From contig CANJXD010000353.1 in the NCBI GenBank assembly GCA_947478535.1, positions 1 to 6,225 on the forward strand: DNA of 6,225 bases. Reading direction: 5' to 3'. Below are positions 1 to 6,225 of this stretch, in pieces. The stretch comes from Acetobacteraceae bacterium (GTDB lineage: Bacteria; Pseudomonadota; Alphaproteobacteria; Acetobacterales; Acetobacteraceae). The notes under the pieces were generated by a model. That model had not been told where the DNA came from. It did not search any database and saw nothing but the letters and a program-made list of their open reading frames with translations. The translations under genes and the position numbers were made by a program. The stretch's first letter is position 1, and each line of letters starts with the position of its first letter.

Positions 1-1
1 C

Positions 2-109
2 TTCCGCGCCAACCCGAACCGCTTCGTCAACAAGGCCCCCGCGCCACCCCAGAAACCCACCGCCGTCTGGATCAACCCGCCTGCGCAGAAGCTGAAACTC
101 CAAGCCTAA
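2..109 (+). CDS. IS3-family transposase (OrfB/integrase-core protein), C-terminal end only
   Basis: This is the last 35 codons of a gene that begins left of the window, ending at TAA 107-109. The visible tail contains NPNRFVNKAPAPP followed by KPTAVWINPP. The arrangement 'NPxRFVxxxPxPPxxPTAxWINPP' is, from memory, the typical C-terminal tail of one branch of IS3-family DDE transposases, lying after the integrase core and its last catalytic Glu. The catalytic domain itself is not in the window, so activity cannot be judged. The frame is the same as that of the adaptor remnant downstream, with only this stop codon between them. Recognition rests on a short tail, hence moderate confidence. Confidence 0.72.
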   Translation, partial: FRANPNRFVNKAPAPPQKPTAVWINPPAQKLKLQA

Positions 110-130
110 TCTCGAAGACCGGCTGTCTCA

Positions 131-1204
131 TTGGCGTTGACACGTTCCGACGGGCGCATCGACACGCTGCTGGCCCGCCCCGGGGACAGGGTCGAAACTG
201 GCAGGCCCGTCGCCATGATCGATCAGTCGGAAGTTCGCCTGCAATTGGCCCTGGCGGAGGGGCAGGCATCAGACGCCCAACGCCAGCGGCGCGAATTGCT
301 GGACTTCCACCGGCGGGAGGAAGCCGCCGCGGAGGCCTTCCGGGTCGCCCGCGATGCCGCATTGCAGCAGAATCTGCAATTGCTGGCGGAACGGCTGGAC
401 ATGATGACCCAGCGGGAGGACGTGCTGCGCGGGCTGTCCCAGCAGAATCTCGTGAACCGCGACCGCGCATTGTTCGCACGCGTCGAGGTCTTCCAGGTGC
501 GGGAGCAGATCGCTGCCTCCCGCAATGAACGCCAGCAACTCATCCTGGACCAGGCGTTGAAGCGGACCCAGCGGGAACGCGAGACCCTGGAGGCAGAACG
601 CCGGGCCGATGAGACGACGCGGCAGGCGGAGGCGCTGCGCGAGCGCCTGCTGCGCCTGGGCGCCGTCATCGCACCCTTCTCCGGCACCGTCGTGGAAGCC
701 AAGGTCAATAGCGGCCAGGTCGTCACCCGCGGCACACCATTGCTAACGATTGAGCGGGACCCCGAAGGCGGTCGTAGCGCACCGGTCGCCGTCATCTATG
801 TCTCGTCGCAGGATGGCAAGCGCCTGACCGAAGGCTTGCGCGTCGAGGTTTCTCCCTCCTCCACACGCCGGGAGGAACATGGCTTTGCCTTCGGGCGCAT
901 CACCCGGGTTGCACATGTCCCCGCCTCCTCCGCCGGTTTGCTGAGGACCCTTCAGAACGACCAACTCGTGCGTAACTTCACGACAGCGCTCGGCACGCCT
1001 TTTGAGGTGGAAGTCGTGCTGGAACCGGATGCCTCAACCCGCAGCGGCCTGCGATGGTCAACCGGCAGGGGCCCCGACTTCACGATCGAATCCGGAACCC
1101 TGGCGGACGCCGACATAACGATACGATCGGTGCGCTTGATGGGCCTCGCCTTCCCCGCTTTCCGCGGTTGGCTGACCAGGAACGCCGAAGCTGGCACGCC
1201 ATGA
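131..1204 (+). pseudogene. 5'-truncated HlyD-type membrane fusion protein of an NHLP/NHLM bacteriocin export system
   Basis: Periplasmic adaptor of a peptide exporter, which in intact form is anchored by one N-terminal inner-membrane helix. Numbering from TTG 131: residues 8-32 are the first lipoyl/biotinyl-like half (GRIDTLLARPGDRVETG), 35-175 a long charged, Leu/Arg/Glu/Gln-rich coiled-coil hairpin, 177-208 the second lipoyl half (APFSGTVVEAKVNSGQVVTRG), and about 215-345 the beta-rich region. The end, SGTLADADITIRSVRLMGLAFPAF, resembles the C-terminus of NHLM HlyD proteins (TIGR03794 type). Family members usually have some 70-90 more N-terminal residues including the membrane helix; here they are missing and the IS end takes their place. 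Residues 1 to about 4 would be IS-encoded, so TTG 131 is only the first available start; TTG 137 and ATG 218 are alternatives, none with a convincing Shine-Dalgarno. The stop overlaps the next start as ATGA. A soluble product without a signal would not reach the periplasm, so it is very probably non-functional. The missing 5' part may lie beyond the IS. Confidence 0.85.
137..142 (+). promoter_or_regulatory. Consensus -35 hexamer (TTGACA) at the outward-facing IS end
   Basis: A perfect sigma-70 -35 hexamer, TTGACA, occupies what looks like the last six bases of the IS right end and points towards the transporter genes. Known: several IS3-family elements carry a -35 box in the right inverted repeat; it forms a junction promoter when the ends are joined in the circular intermediate, and it can make a hybrid promoter with flanking DNA. 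Here the bases 15-18 nt downstream (around 158-166, reading ATCGACACG) are a poor match to TATAAT, so a strong hybrid promoter at this site is not supported. The element is more credible as half of a circle-junction promoter. Confidence 0.4.
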
Positions 1205-3363
1205 CGGCTTCCAGCTTGCCTGGCCGGCGCCGCATCCGCACCCCGACGATGTTGCAGCTGGAAGCGGTGGAATGCGGTGCGGTGGCGCTCGGCATCGTGC
1301 TGGGCCATTTCGGTCGCTGGGTGCCGCTGGAGGAATTACGCGCCAGTTGCGGCGTCTCCCGCGACGGTAGCCGGGCGAGCAATCTCGCAGCGGCGGCGCG
1401 GCAATATGGGTGTGACGTCGACGCGTTCCGGATGGAGCCCGCCCACCTCGCCGAGATGGCAATGCCACTGATCGCGCATTGGGGCATGAACCACTTCGTG
1501 GTCATCGAAGGGATCAGCGCCCGCCACGCCTACATCAACGATCCTGCCTCGGGTCCGCGCCGGATCACGATGGAGGAACTGGGTCAGCAGTTCACCGGCA
1601 TCGTACTCTCCGCCAAGCCCGGCCCAGCTTTCAAGAAGGAAGGGGACCCCCCGCGGGCGCTTGGCGGCATCATCCGGCGCATTCGCGGCAATGAGGCGAG
1701 CTTCGGCTTCCTCCTCGGGGTCAGCGTATTACTGATGGTGCCGGCGCTGATGGTGCCGGCGTTTTCCCAGATATTCATCGACGACGTACTGGTCGGCCGG
1801 TTCGACAATTGGCTATCGCCACTGCTGTGGGGGATGGCCGCCACAAGCTTGGTGATGGCCGCCATCACCTGGCTGCAACTCGATCTGCTTCTGCGTTTGG
1901 AAACGAAGCTGTCGGTCGCCGGCTCTGCGAATTTCCTCAGTCGCCTGACCCAACTGCCCATCGTCTATTTCGCCCAGCGCCATCCCGGCGACATCACGGG
2001 CAGGGTGATGCTGAATGACCGCGTGGCCCGGCTGGTGTCCGGCGATGTTGGCCGCGGGCTGCTGGGCATCATCACCGCCCTCGCCTACGCGGTGGCGATG
2101 CTGTTGTATGACGGGGCGCTCACCGCCCTGGTCGTGCTGGCCGCCACGGTCAATCTGGCAGCGCTGGCCTGGCTCAGCCGCTCGCTCAGCGACGACAACC
2201 AGCGCCTCCTGACCCGTACCCTGAGATCGGACGGCATGGCGAAGCAGGGGCTTCAGATGATCGAGACCTATCGATCATCCGGCACCGAGCAACTTTTACT
2301 TTCGCAGTTGGCCGGGTCTCGCGCCGGCGTCGCGAACATCGCCCAGCGCCTCGCCGTGCGCCGAGGATTACTGGAGGGGCTGCCGACCTTCATCGCGGCC
2401 GCGACCGCGGCCATCGTGCTGGTGCTCGGTGGCCAAAAAATCATGGATGGCGCCCTGTCCGTCGGCCAGTTGGTCGCCTTTCAGGCGCTGGCGACCGGAT
2501 TCATGGCACCCGTCACGCAACTCATCGGCGTGGCCTCGCAGATGCAGGATGCGCGCGCCAACCTGACACTGCTGGAAGACACCCTGCATCATCCCCTGGC
2601 CCCGGAATTCATCAGCGCCGATGCGAAATCCGCGCCCGCTCGCCTGGCCGGGCATGTCGAATTGCGTGACGTGGTGTTCGGTCATAGCCGCCTGGAAGCA
2701 CCGCTCCTGCAAGGCATATCGCTTGTCATCCAGCCTGGGCGCCGGCTGGGTATCGTCGGTGGGTCGGGGTCTGGTAAATCCACGCTCGCTTTGCTGATCG
2801 CCGGGCTCTACGCGCCCTGGTCCGGCGATGTGCTCCTCGATGGCCGCCCCGTCGGCACGATACCTCGGGAGGAACTCAGGCGAGACGTCGCGGTGATGGA
2901 CCAGCGTGGCTACCTGTTCGACGGGACCGTGCGGGACAACATCTCGATGTGGGACCCGACGCTGGCGGATGAACGGCTGGTGGAATGTGCCCAGGACGCT
3001 GTGATCCATGACGAGATCCTCGCGCGGCGGGGCGGCTATGCTGGCGCCGTGTCGGAAGAGGGTCGGAACTGGTCCGGCGGACAGCGCGCCCGCATGGAAA
3101 TGGCGCGGGCCATCGTCACCAACCCCTCGATCCTCATTCTCGACGAAGCGACCGCCGCCCTCGACAACCGTTCGGAGGCGACCCTGATGCGCAATCTCCG
3201 CCGGCGTGGCTGCACCATGCTCATCATTGCCCATCGCCTCGCCCTCGTCCGCGATTGCGATGAGGTGATCGTCATGGACCGTGGCCGCATCGTCCAACAG
3301 GGCCGCCCCGAAGACCTGGCCAGCAATGAGGGCCTGTTCCGCACGATGCTGCAGAGCGGCTGA
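1201..3363 (+). CDS. NHLP-type peptidase-containing ABC transporter (PCAT; C39 peptidase-permease-ATPase, NHLM ABC1)
   Basis: Inner-membrane exporter that cleaves the leader of a RiPP/bacteriocin precursor after a double-glycine-type site and exports the core; 720 aa, normal for the family (TIGR03796 type). Residues about 13-140 are a peptidase C39 domain: oxyanion Gln19 and catalytic Cys25 in QLEAVECGAVAL, His98 in HWGMNHFVVIEG, Asp114 in INDPASG; the triad is complete. The membrane domain spans about 160-450 with helices near 167-187, 205-225, 286-303, 305-325, 391-412 and 422-445. The ATPase spans about 485-720: Walker A G520-S527 (GGSGSGKS, Lys526), Q-loop Gln568, signature WSGGQ 624-628, Walker B SILILDE with Asp648/Glu649, D-loop ALDN, switch His678. 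The A-loop has FGH (His495) where an aromatic residue is usual. ATG 1201 is chosen because it overlaps the hlyD stop as ATGA and immediately precedes the C39 domain; the in-frame ATG at 1054 would add hlyD-overlapping sequence unlike the family. Expression is probably translationally coupled; no strong ribosome binding site is seen. Confidence 0.95.
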   Translation: MTASSLPGRRRIRTPTMLQLEAVECGAVALGIVLGHFGRWVPLEELRASCGVSRDGSRASNLAAAARQYGCDVDAFRMEPAHLAEMAMPLIAHWGMNHFVVIEGISARHAYINDPASGPRRITMEELGQQFTGIVLSAKPGPAFKKEGDPPRALGGIIRRIRGNEASFGFLLGVSVLLMVPALMVPAFSQIFIDDVLVGRFDNWLSPLLWGMAATSLVMAAITWLQLDLLLRLETKLSVAGSANFLSRLTQLPIVYFAQRHPGDITGRVMLNDRVARLVSGDVGRGLLGIITALAYAVAMLLYDGALTALVVLAATVNLAALAWLSRSLSDDNQRLLTRTLRSDGMAKQGLQMIETYRSSGTEQLLLSQLAGSRAGVANIAQRLAVRRGLLEGLPTFIAAATAAIVLVLGGQKIMDGALSVGQLVAFQALATGFMAPVTQLIGVASQMQDARANLTLLEDTLHHPLAPEFISADAKSAPARLAGHVELRDVVFGHSRLEAPLLQGISLVIQPGRRLGIVGGSGSGKSTLALLIAGLYAPWSGDVLLDGRPVGTIPREELRRDVAVMDQRGYLFDGTVRDNISMWDPTLADERLVECAQDAVIHDEILARRGGYAGAVSEEGRNWSGGQRARMEMARAIVTNPSILILDEATAALDNRSEATLMRNLRRRGCTMLIIAHRLALVRDCDEVIVMDRGRIVQQGRPEDLASNEGLFRTMLQSG
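1732..1761 (+). repeat. Perfect 15-bp tandem duplication within the ABC1 gene
   Basis: CTGATGGTGCCGGCG occurs twice back to back (1732-1746 and 1747-1761), in frame, encoding LMVPA-LMVPA in the first transmembrane helix of ABC1 just before FSQIFIDDVLV. From memory, family members carry a similar two-fold hydrophobic/proline pattern here (of the type LxxVPGLxxPxFS), so the protein repeat may be ancestral, and only the exact nucleotide identity is notable. Confidence 0.85.
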
Positions 3364-3366
3364 TCC

Positions 3367-6225
3367 ATGTCCGACGAACAATCCAGCGCGCCAGCATTGA
3401 GCCTTGGTTTCCCCTTGCCCGCGCATGCGCCGCTGCTGCTCGATGACCCCGCCTGCGCCTGGCGTGTCACGGCCGGGGAGGTCACGCTTTTCGCGATGCG
3501 TGTCCCGCGGGGGCCGTCCCTGGAAGGGCCGCGCCACTATATCGGCACCCTGCCAACGGGCTCGATCCTATGCGGGCTCGGCACCGATGACGTCGGCACG
3601 ACATTGATCGCCATTGGCATGGCCGAGGCCGTCCTTCAGCCCATCGACCTTCAGGTGACACCCGCCACGGCGGAGGAATCGGCGCGGCTCGCCGATGGCC
3701 TATCCCTTTGGGCCAGGGTCCTCGGCACTGGCCTCGCGCGCCCGATGATGCCCAAGCCTCGGCTGGATATCGCAATCGCTTCCGGACAAGGGCCAAGCGA
3801 TTTCGCGACCGCCGCCACGGTCGGTGCGCGTGGCCAGCCGGTCTGGGCGCGGCTTCAGCATGGACCTTGGCTGTTCCTCGGGCTCGAGGCCATCGAAGGG
3901 CTGGTGCCTCTGCCCAATGAAGCATGGCTGACGGTCCAGCAGGGAACCATCGAAGCCGTACCGGCGCAGGAGGCCGTCTCGGATCCCGGCCTGCATGCCG
4001 GCATCCTGTCCTACAACGCCGCCTGCCTCGCGGTTCTGCCCAGCACTTTGGCCCTGGATGCCGCGGATGAGTTGACCCGGCTGAAACTGCGTCAGGATCG
4101 CGACGCGGAAGCCACGGCGGAACAGCAGGCAAGCTACGCGGCCATCCTAGGCAATACGGTTCCGACGCAGAAGACCGGGGATGCCGACCCGCTGATGCCC
4201 GTGTTCCGGGTGATCGCGAACCATCTCGGCGTGCGTCCCAGGCGTCCCATCAGGGCCCGCCGGGCGGATGTTGACGCGGTTCCATCGCTCGATGAACTGG
4301 CGCGCGCCACGGGGCTCCGGATACGACCGGTCCAGCTCACGGCTGGCTGGTCGCAGCAGGACAACGGCGCGCTTTTCGCCCAGATGGACAAGGCAACGGT
4401 TGCGCTGATACGGCGCAGCGGCCGCTACCACGTCTTTACCGCCGAAGCGCCCGAAGGCGTCCCGCTCACCCCTGATCGAGCGCGCCTGGTCGAACGCGAC
4501 GCGCAGACGGTTTTCCTCCCCCTGCCACGCAAGCCCCTGGGGCTCGGCGACCTGATGGCGAGCGGCATGCAGGGCGCACAATCCGACGTCCTGGCCGTCA
4601 TCGCGCTCATGCTGATTGGGGCCGGCCTGGGCCAGATGGTGCCGATTGCGACAGGCGTGGCGTTTTCACTGTTGATCCCAGGTGGACACGCCTCGGAGCT
4701 CACGCAACTCGGCGCTGCACTCGTTCTGGTTGCGGCCGTCGCCTGGATGGTTCGCCTCAGCACCGAGGTCGCACGCCAGCGGATCGAAGCGCGCGCCGGC
4801 CCCGCGCTGCATGCCGCGATCTGGGATCGCGTCATCAGGCTCCCGCTCGCCATGCTCGGCCGCCAGACCACGGGCGAGACTGCAGGGCGAGCCGGGTCAG
4901 CGGTATCGCTCGCGGTGCAGTTGCGTGCCTCCGCCTATGTCCTGGCGACCGCGATCGCGATGATCCTGTCCTCCGCGGTCTTGATGCTGGTGACACAGCC
5001 GACCGCGGCAGCCATCGCGGTGGCGCTGCTGGTCCTGCAACTCGGCTTCGCCAACCTCGCGGGCTGGCTGCAGGCGCGCGCTTTCGCGACCGGTGAGGCC
5101 CTTTCTGGCCTGGCGGATGCGATGGTCTTCCAGATCGTCTCAGGTCTGCTGAAGCTGCGCCTGGCCGGTGCCGAGGAACGCGCGCAGTCGGTTTGGGCGG
5201 GGCGCTTCGCGGAGATGCGCCGGCGCCTGACGTCCGCGCGGCGTATCAGTAACGGCTACGATGCCTTCGCGGCCGGATTCACCGTACTGGCCACAGCAGG
5301 CTGCTTCCTGATGATCGCGCTGATGCAACGTGTCGAACCGGGGCAACCTCCACCATCGCTCGCATCGGTGATGAGTTTCATTTCCGCCTACGGTCTGATG
5401 GTTGGCGCTTCCACTCAATTGGCCAAGACCATCTTCGCCCTGTGGTTCCTGATGCCGACCCGCAAATTCGCGCAGCCGCTTCTGGACACCCTTCCCGAGA
5501 TGGATGCGGGGCGTGTCGATCCAGGCCGCATGAACGGCGCGATCGAACTCTCCAGCGTCACGTTCCGTTATGGACCGAACGATCCATGGGTTCTGTCCGG
5601 CCTGACGCTGCGTATCGAACCCGGGGAATACGTGGCCATTGTCGGCCGCTCTGGGTCCGGGAAGTCAACCCTGGTGCGACTGCTGCTAGGCCTCGATGAA
5701 GCCAGCAGCGGCGCCATCTATCTGGATGGGCACGATATTCGCGGCCTGGACCTGGCTGTCGTCCGGCGGCAGGTGGCGACGGTCCTGCAAGCCGGCAGGC
5801 TGCCACCGGGCAGTATCCGCGACGCAGTTCGCGGCATGACGACCGCGACCGATGATGAGGTATGGCAGGCGCTCGACCGCGCCGCCGTGGGCGCGGATAT
5901 CCGCGCCATGCCAATGGGGTTGGAAACCGTGCTGACCGATGCCTCACGCGTTCTGTCCGGCGGCCAGGCGCAGCGCCTGCTGCTCGCCCGGGCGCTGATG
6001 CAGAAGCCGGCCACGCTGATCCTGGATGAAGCGACGAGCGCGCTGGACAACGTCACCCAGCGCGCCACGATGCGCGCAATACGAGCGCTGCCAGCGACGC
6101 GCATCGTCATCGCGCATCGTCTTTCCACCATCCGAAATGCCGATCGGATCATCGTCCTCGATGGTGGGCGCATCGCCGAAATGGGCACCTTCGATCAGCT
6201 GCTTCAGCGACGGGGGGGAATTTTC
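3367..6225 (+). CDS. NHLP bacteriocin export ABC transporter permease/ATPase subunit (NHLM ABC2), 3' end outside window
   Basis: Second inner-membrane ABC subunit of the exporter (TIGR03797 type), proposed to work with the upstream PCAT. The frame is open for 953 codons from ATG 3367 to the window edge, ending in GGIF; judging by the family only about 5-15 residues are missing. The N-terminal region, about 1-400, has no Cys-His peptidase triad. It comprises a beta-rich stretch at about 24-95 (WRVTAGEVTLFAM, then HYIGTLPTGSILCGLG) suggestive of a cNMP-binding/cupin-like roll, a second beta-rich stretch near 155-200, a charged helical piece at about 222-262, and an alpha/beta region at 274-400. 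Membrane helices lie near 408-430, 444-462, 526-545, 547-568, 633-655 and 665-695. The ATPase spans about 722-953: A-loop Tyr735, Walker A G760-S767 (GRSGSGKS, Lys766), Q-loop Gln808, LSGGQ 863-867, Walker B TLILDE with Asp887/Glu888, switch His917; all key residues are present. It starts 3 bases after the ABC1 stop, so it is co-transcribed; no strong Shine-Dalgarno precedes it, suggesting translational coupling. Confidence 0.93.
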   Translation, partial: MSDEQSSAPALSLGFPLPAHAPLLLDDPACAWRVTAGEVTLFAMRVPRGPSLEGPRHYIGTLPTGSILCGLGTDDVGTTLIAIGMAEAVLQPIDLQVTPATAEESARLADGLSLWARVLGTGLARPMMPKPRLDIAIASGQGPSDFATAATVGARGQPVWARLQHGPWLFLGLEAIEGLVPLPNEAWLTVQQGTIEAVPAQEAVSDPGLHAGILSYNAACLAVLPSTLALDAADELTRLKLRQDRDAEATAEQQASYAAILGNTVPTQKTGDADPLMPVFRVIANHLGVRPRRPIRARRADVDAVPSLDELARATGLRIRPVQLTAGWSQQDNGALFAQMDKATVALIRRSGRYHVFTAEAPEGVPLTPDRARLVERDAQTVFLPLPRKPLGLGDLMASGMQGAQSDVLAVIALMLIGAGLGQMVPIATGVAFSLLIPGGHASELTQLGAALVLVAAVAWMVRLSTEVARQRIEARAGPALHAAIWDRVIRLPLAMLGRQTTGETAGRAGSAVSLAVQLRASAYVLATAIAMILSSAVLMLVTQPTAAAIAVALLVLQLGFANLAGWLQARAFATGEALSGLADAMVFQIVSGLLKLRLAGAEERAQSVWAGRFAEMRRRLTSARRISNGYDAFAAGFTVLATAGCFLMIALMQRVEPGQPPPSLASVMSFISAYGLMVGASTQLAKTIFALWFLMPTRKFAQPLLDTLPEMDAGRVDPGRMNGAIELSSVTFRYGPNDPWVLSGLTLRIEPGEYVAIVGRSGSGKSTLVRLLLGLDEASSGAIYLDGHDIRGLDLAVVRRQVATVLQAGRLPPGSIRDAVRGMTTATDDEVWQALDRAAVGADIRAMPMGLETVLTDASRVLSGGQAQRLLLARALMQKPATLILDEATSALDNVTQRATMRAIRALPATRIVIAHRLSTIRNADRIIVLDGGRIAEMGTFDQLLQRRGGIF

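Larger units (their letters stand above)
1..142 (+). mobile_element. Right end of an IS3-family insertion sequence
   Basis: The window opens inside an insertion sequence. Seen: the last codons of an IS3-type transposase end at 109, followed by about 33 non-coding bases before adaptor homology starts. The segment around 124-142 reads TGTCTCATTGGCGTTGACA; ending the element at 142 gives the CA-3' terminus expected of IS3-family elements (5'-TG...CA-3'). Adaptor-like protein sequence (DGRIDTLLARPGD) begins a few bases later, which independently places the junction between about 142 and 152. The left end, the matching inverted repeat and the target-site duplication lie outside the window, so the exact boundary is inferred. 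Family assignment is good; subgroup is not determined. Confidence 0.7.

Noticed and set aside
158..166. Possible -10 box paired with TTGACA at 137-142
   Set aside because: The bases at 15-18 nt spacing share at most a couple of positions with TATAAT, so a complete promoter was not annotated.
131..479. Several small frames on both strands over the adaptor remnant, considered as precursor peptide candidates
   Set aside because: None shows a nitrile-hydratase-like or Nif11-type leader or a GG/GA cleavage site followed by a small core; all are composition shadows of the adaptor coiled coil.
1054..1200. Upstream in-frame start that would extend ABC1 by 49 residues
   Set aside because: The extension overlaps the conserved C-terminal coding part of the adaptor and has low-complexity, non-family sequence. 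ATG 1201 with ATGA overlap sits directly before the C39 domain.
1851..1869. Perfect 9-bp inverted repeat around one central base (GGTGATGGC / GCCATCACC)
   Set aside because: It lies in the middle of the ABC1 membrane domain, has no T-tract, and the codons fit the protein; most likely chance in GC-rich coding DNA rather than a terminator or operator.
2368..3537. Long open frame of 389 codons on the minus strand, antisense to the ABC1 ATPase region and the start of ABC2
   Set aside because: It lies opposite sequence encoding a fully conserved ABC ATPase. Its product is His/Gln/Arg/Gly-rich with no recognisable domain, typical of antisense frames in GC-rich DNA.
3482..4132. Minus-strand open frame of 216 codons opposite the ABC2 N-terminal region
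   Set aside because: The product is Pro/Arg/Ala-rich with no motif, the + strand frame there is continuous with a clear ABC transporter, and there is no plausible start context.

Overview
The window is a GC-rich (by eye, not counted), tightly packed stretch with an alphaproteobacterial look; Acetobacteraceae/Rhodospirillales would fit, but no taxonomic marker is present. It holds most of a peptide-export operon of the NHLP/NHLM type (nitrile-hydratase-like leader peptide bacteriocin/RiPP export) with the right end of an insertion sequence against its 5' side.

Layout, all on the + strand: (1) positions 1 to about 142 are the right end of an IS3-family element: the last 35 codons of its transposase, then a short terminal segment that seems to end in TTGACA. 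(2) From about 143 to 1204 lies a HlyD-type membrane fusion protein whose N-terminus, including the inner-membrane helix, is absent; its reading frame begins abruptly at the IS end inside the first lipoyl-like half-motif. (3) 1201-3363 is an intact peptidase-containing ABC transporter (PCAT, NHLM ABC1 type) with an N-terminal C39 double-glycine peptidase, a six-helix membrane domain and a complete ATPase. (4) 3367 to the window end is the second NHLM ABC transporter (ABC2 type), with a long non-peptidase N-terminal region of about 400 residues, a membrane domain and an ATPase; only the last few codons lie outside the window.

In intact systems of this kind the C39 domain removes the leader after a Gly-Gly-type site, the ABC subunits move the peptide across the inner membrane, and the HlyD-like adaptor bridges the periplasm. 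Here hlyD overlaps ABC1 by ATGA, and ABC1 is separated from ABC2 by 3 bases, so they form one operon. The main biological event visible is the IS insertion, which probably disabled the adaptor and separated the two transporters from their native promoter while leaving both transporter frames open. No precursor peptide, modification enzyme, RNA gene or CRISPR array is visible in the window. There is no gene-free stretch longer than about 30 bases.
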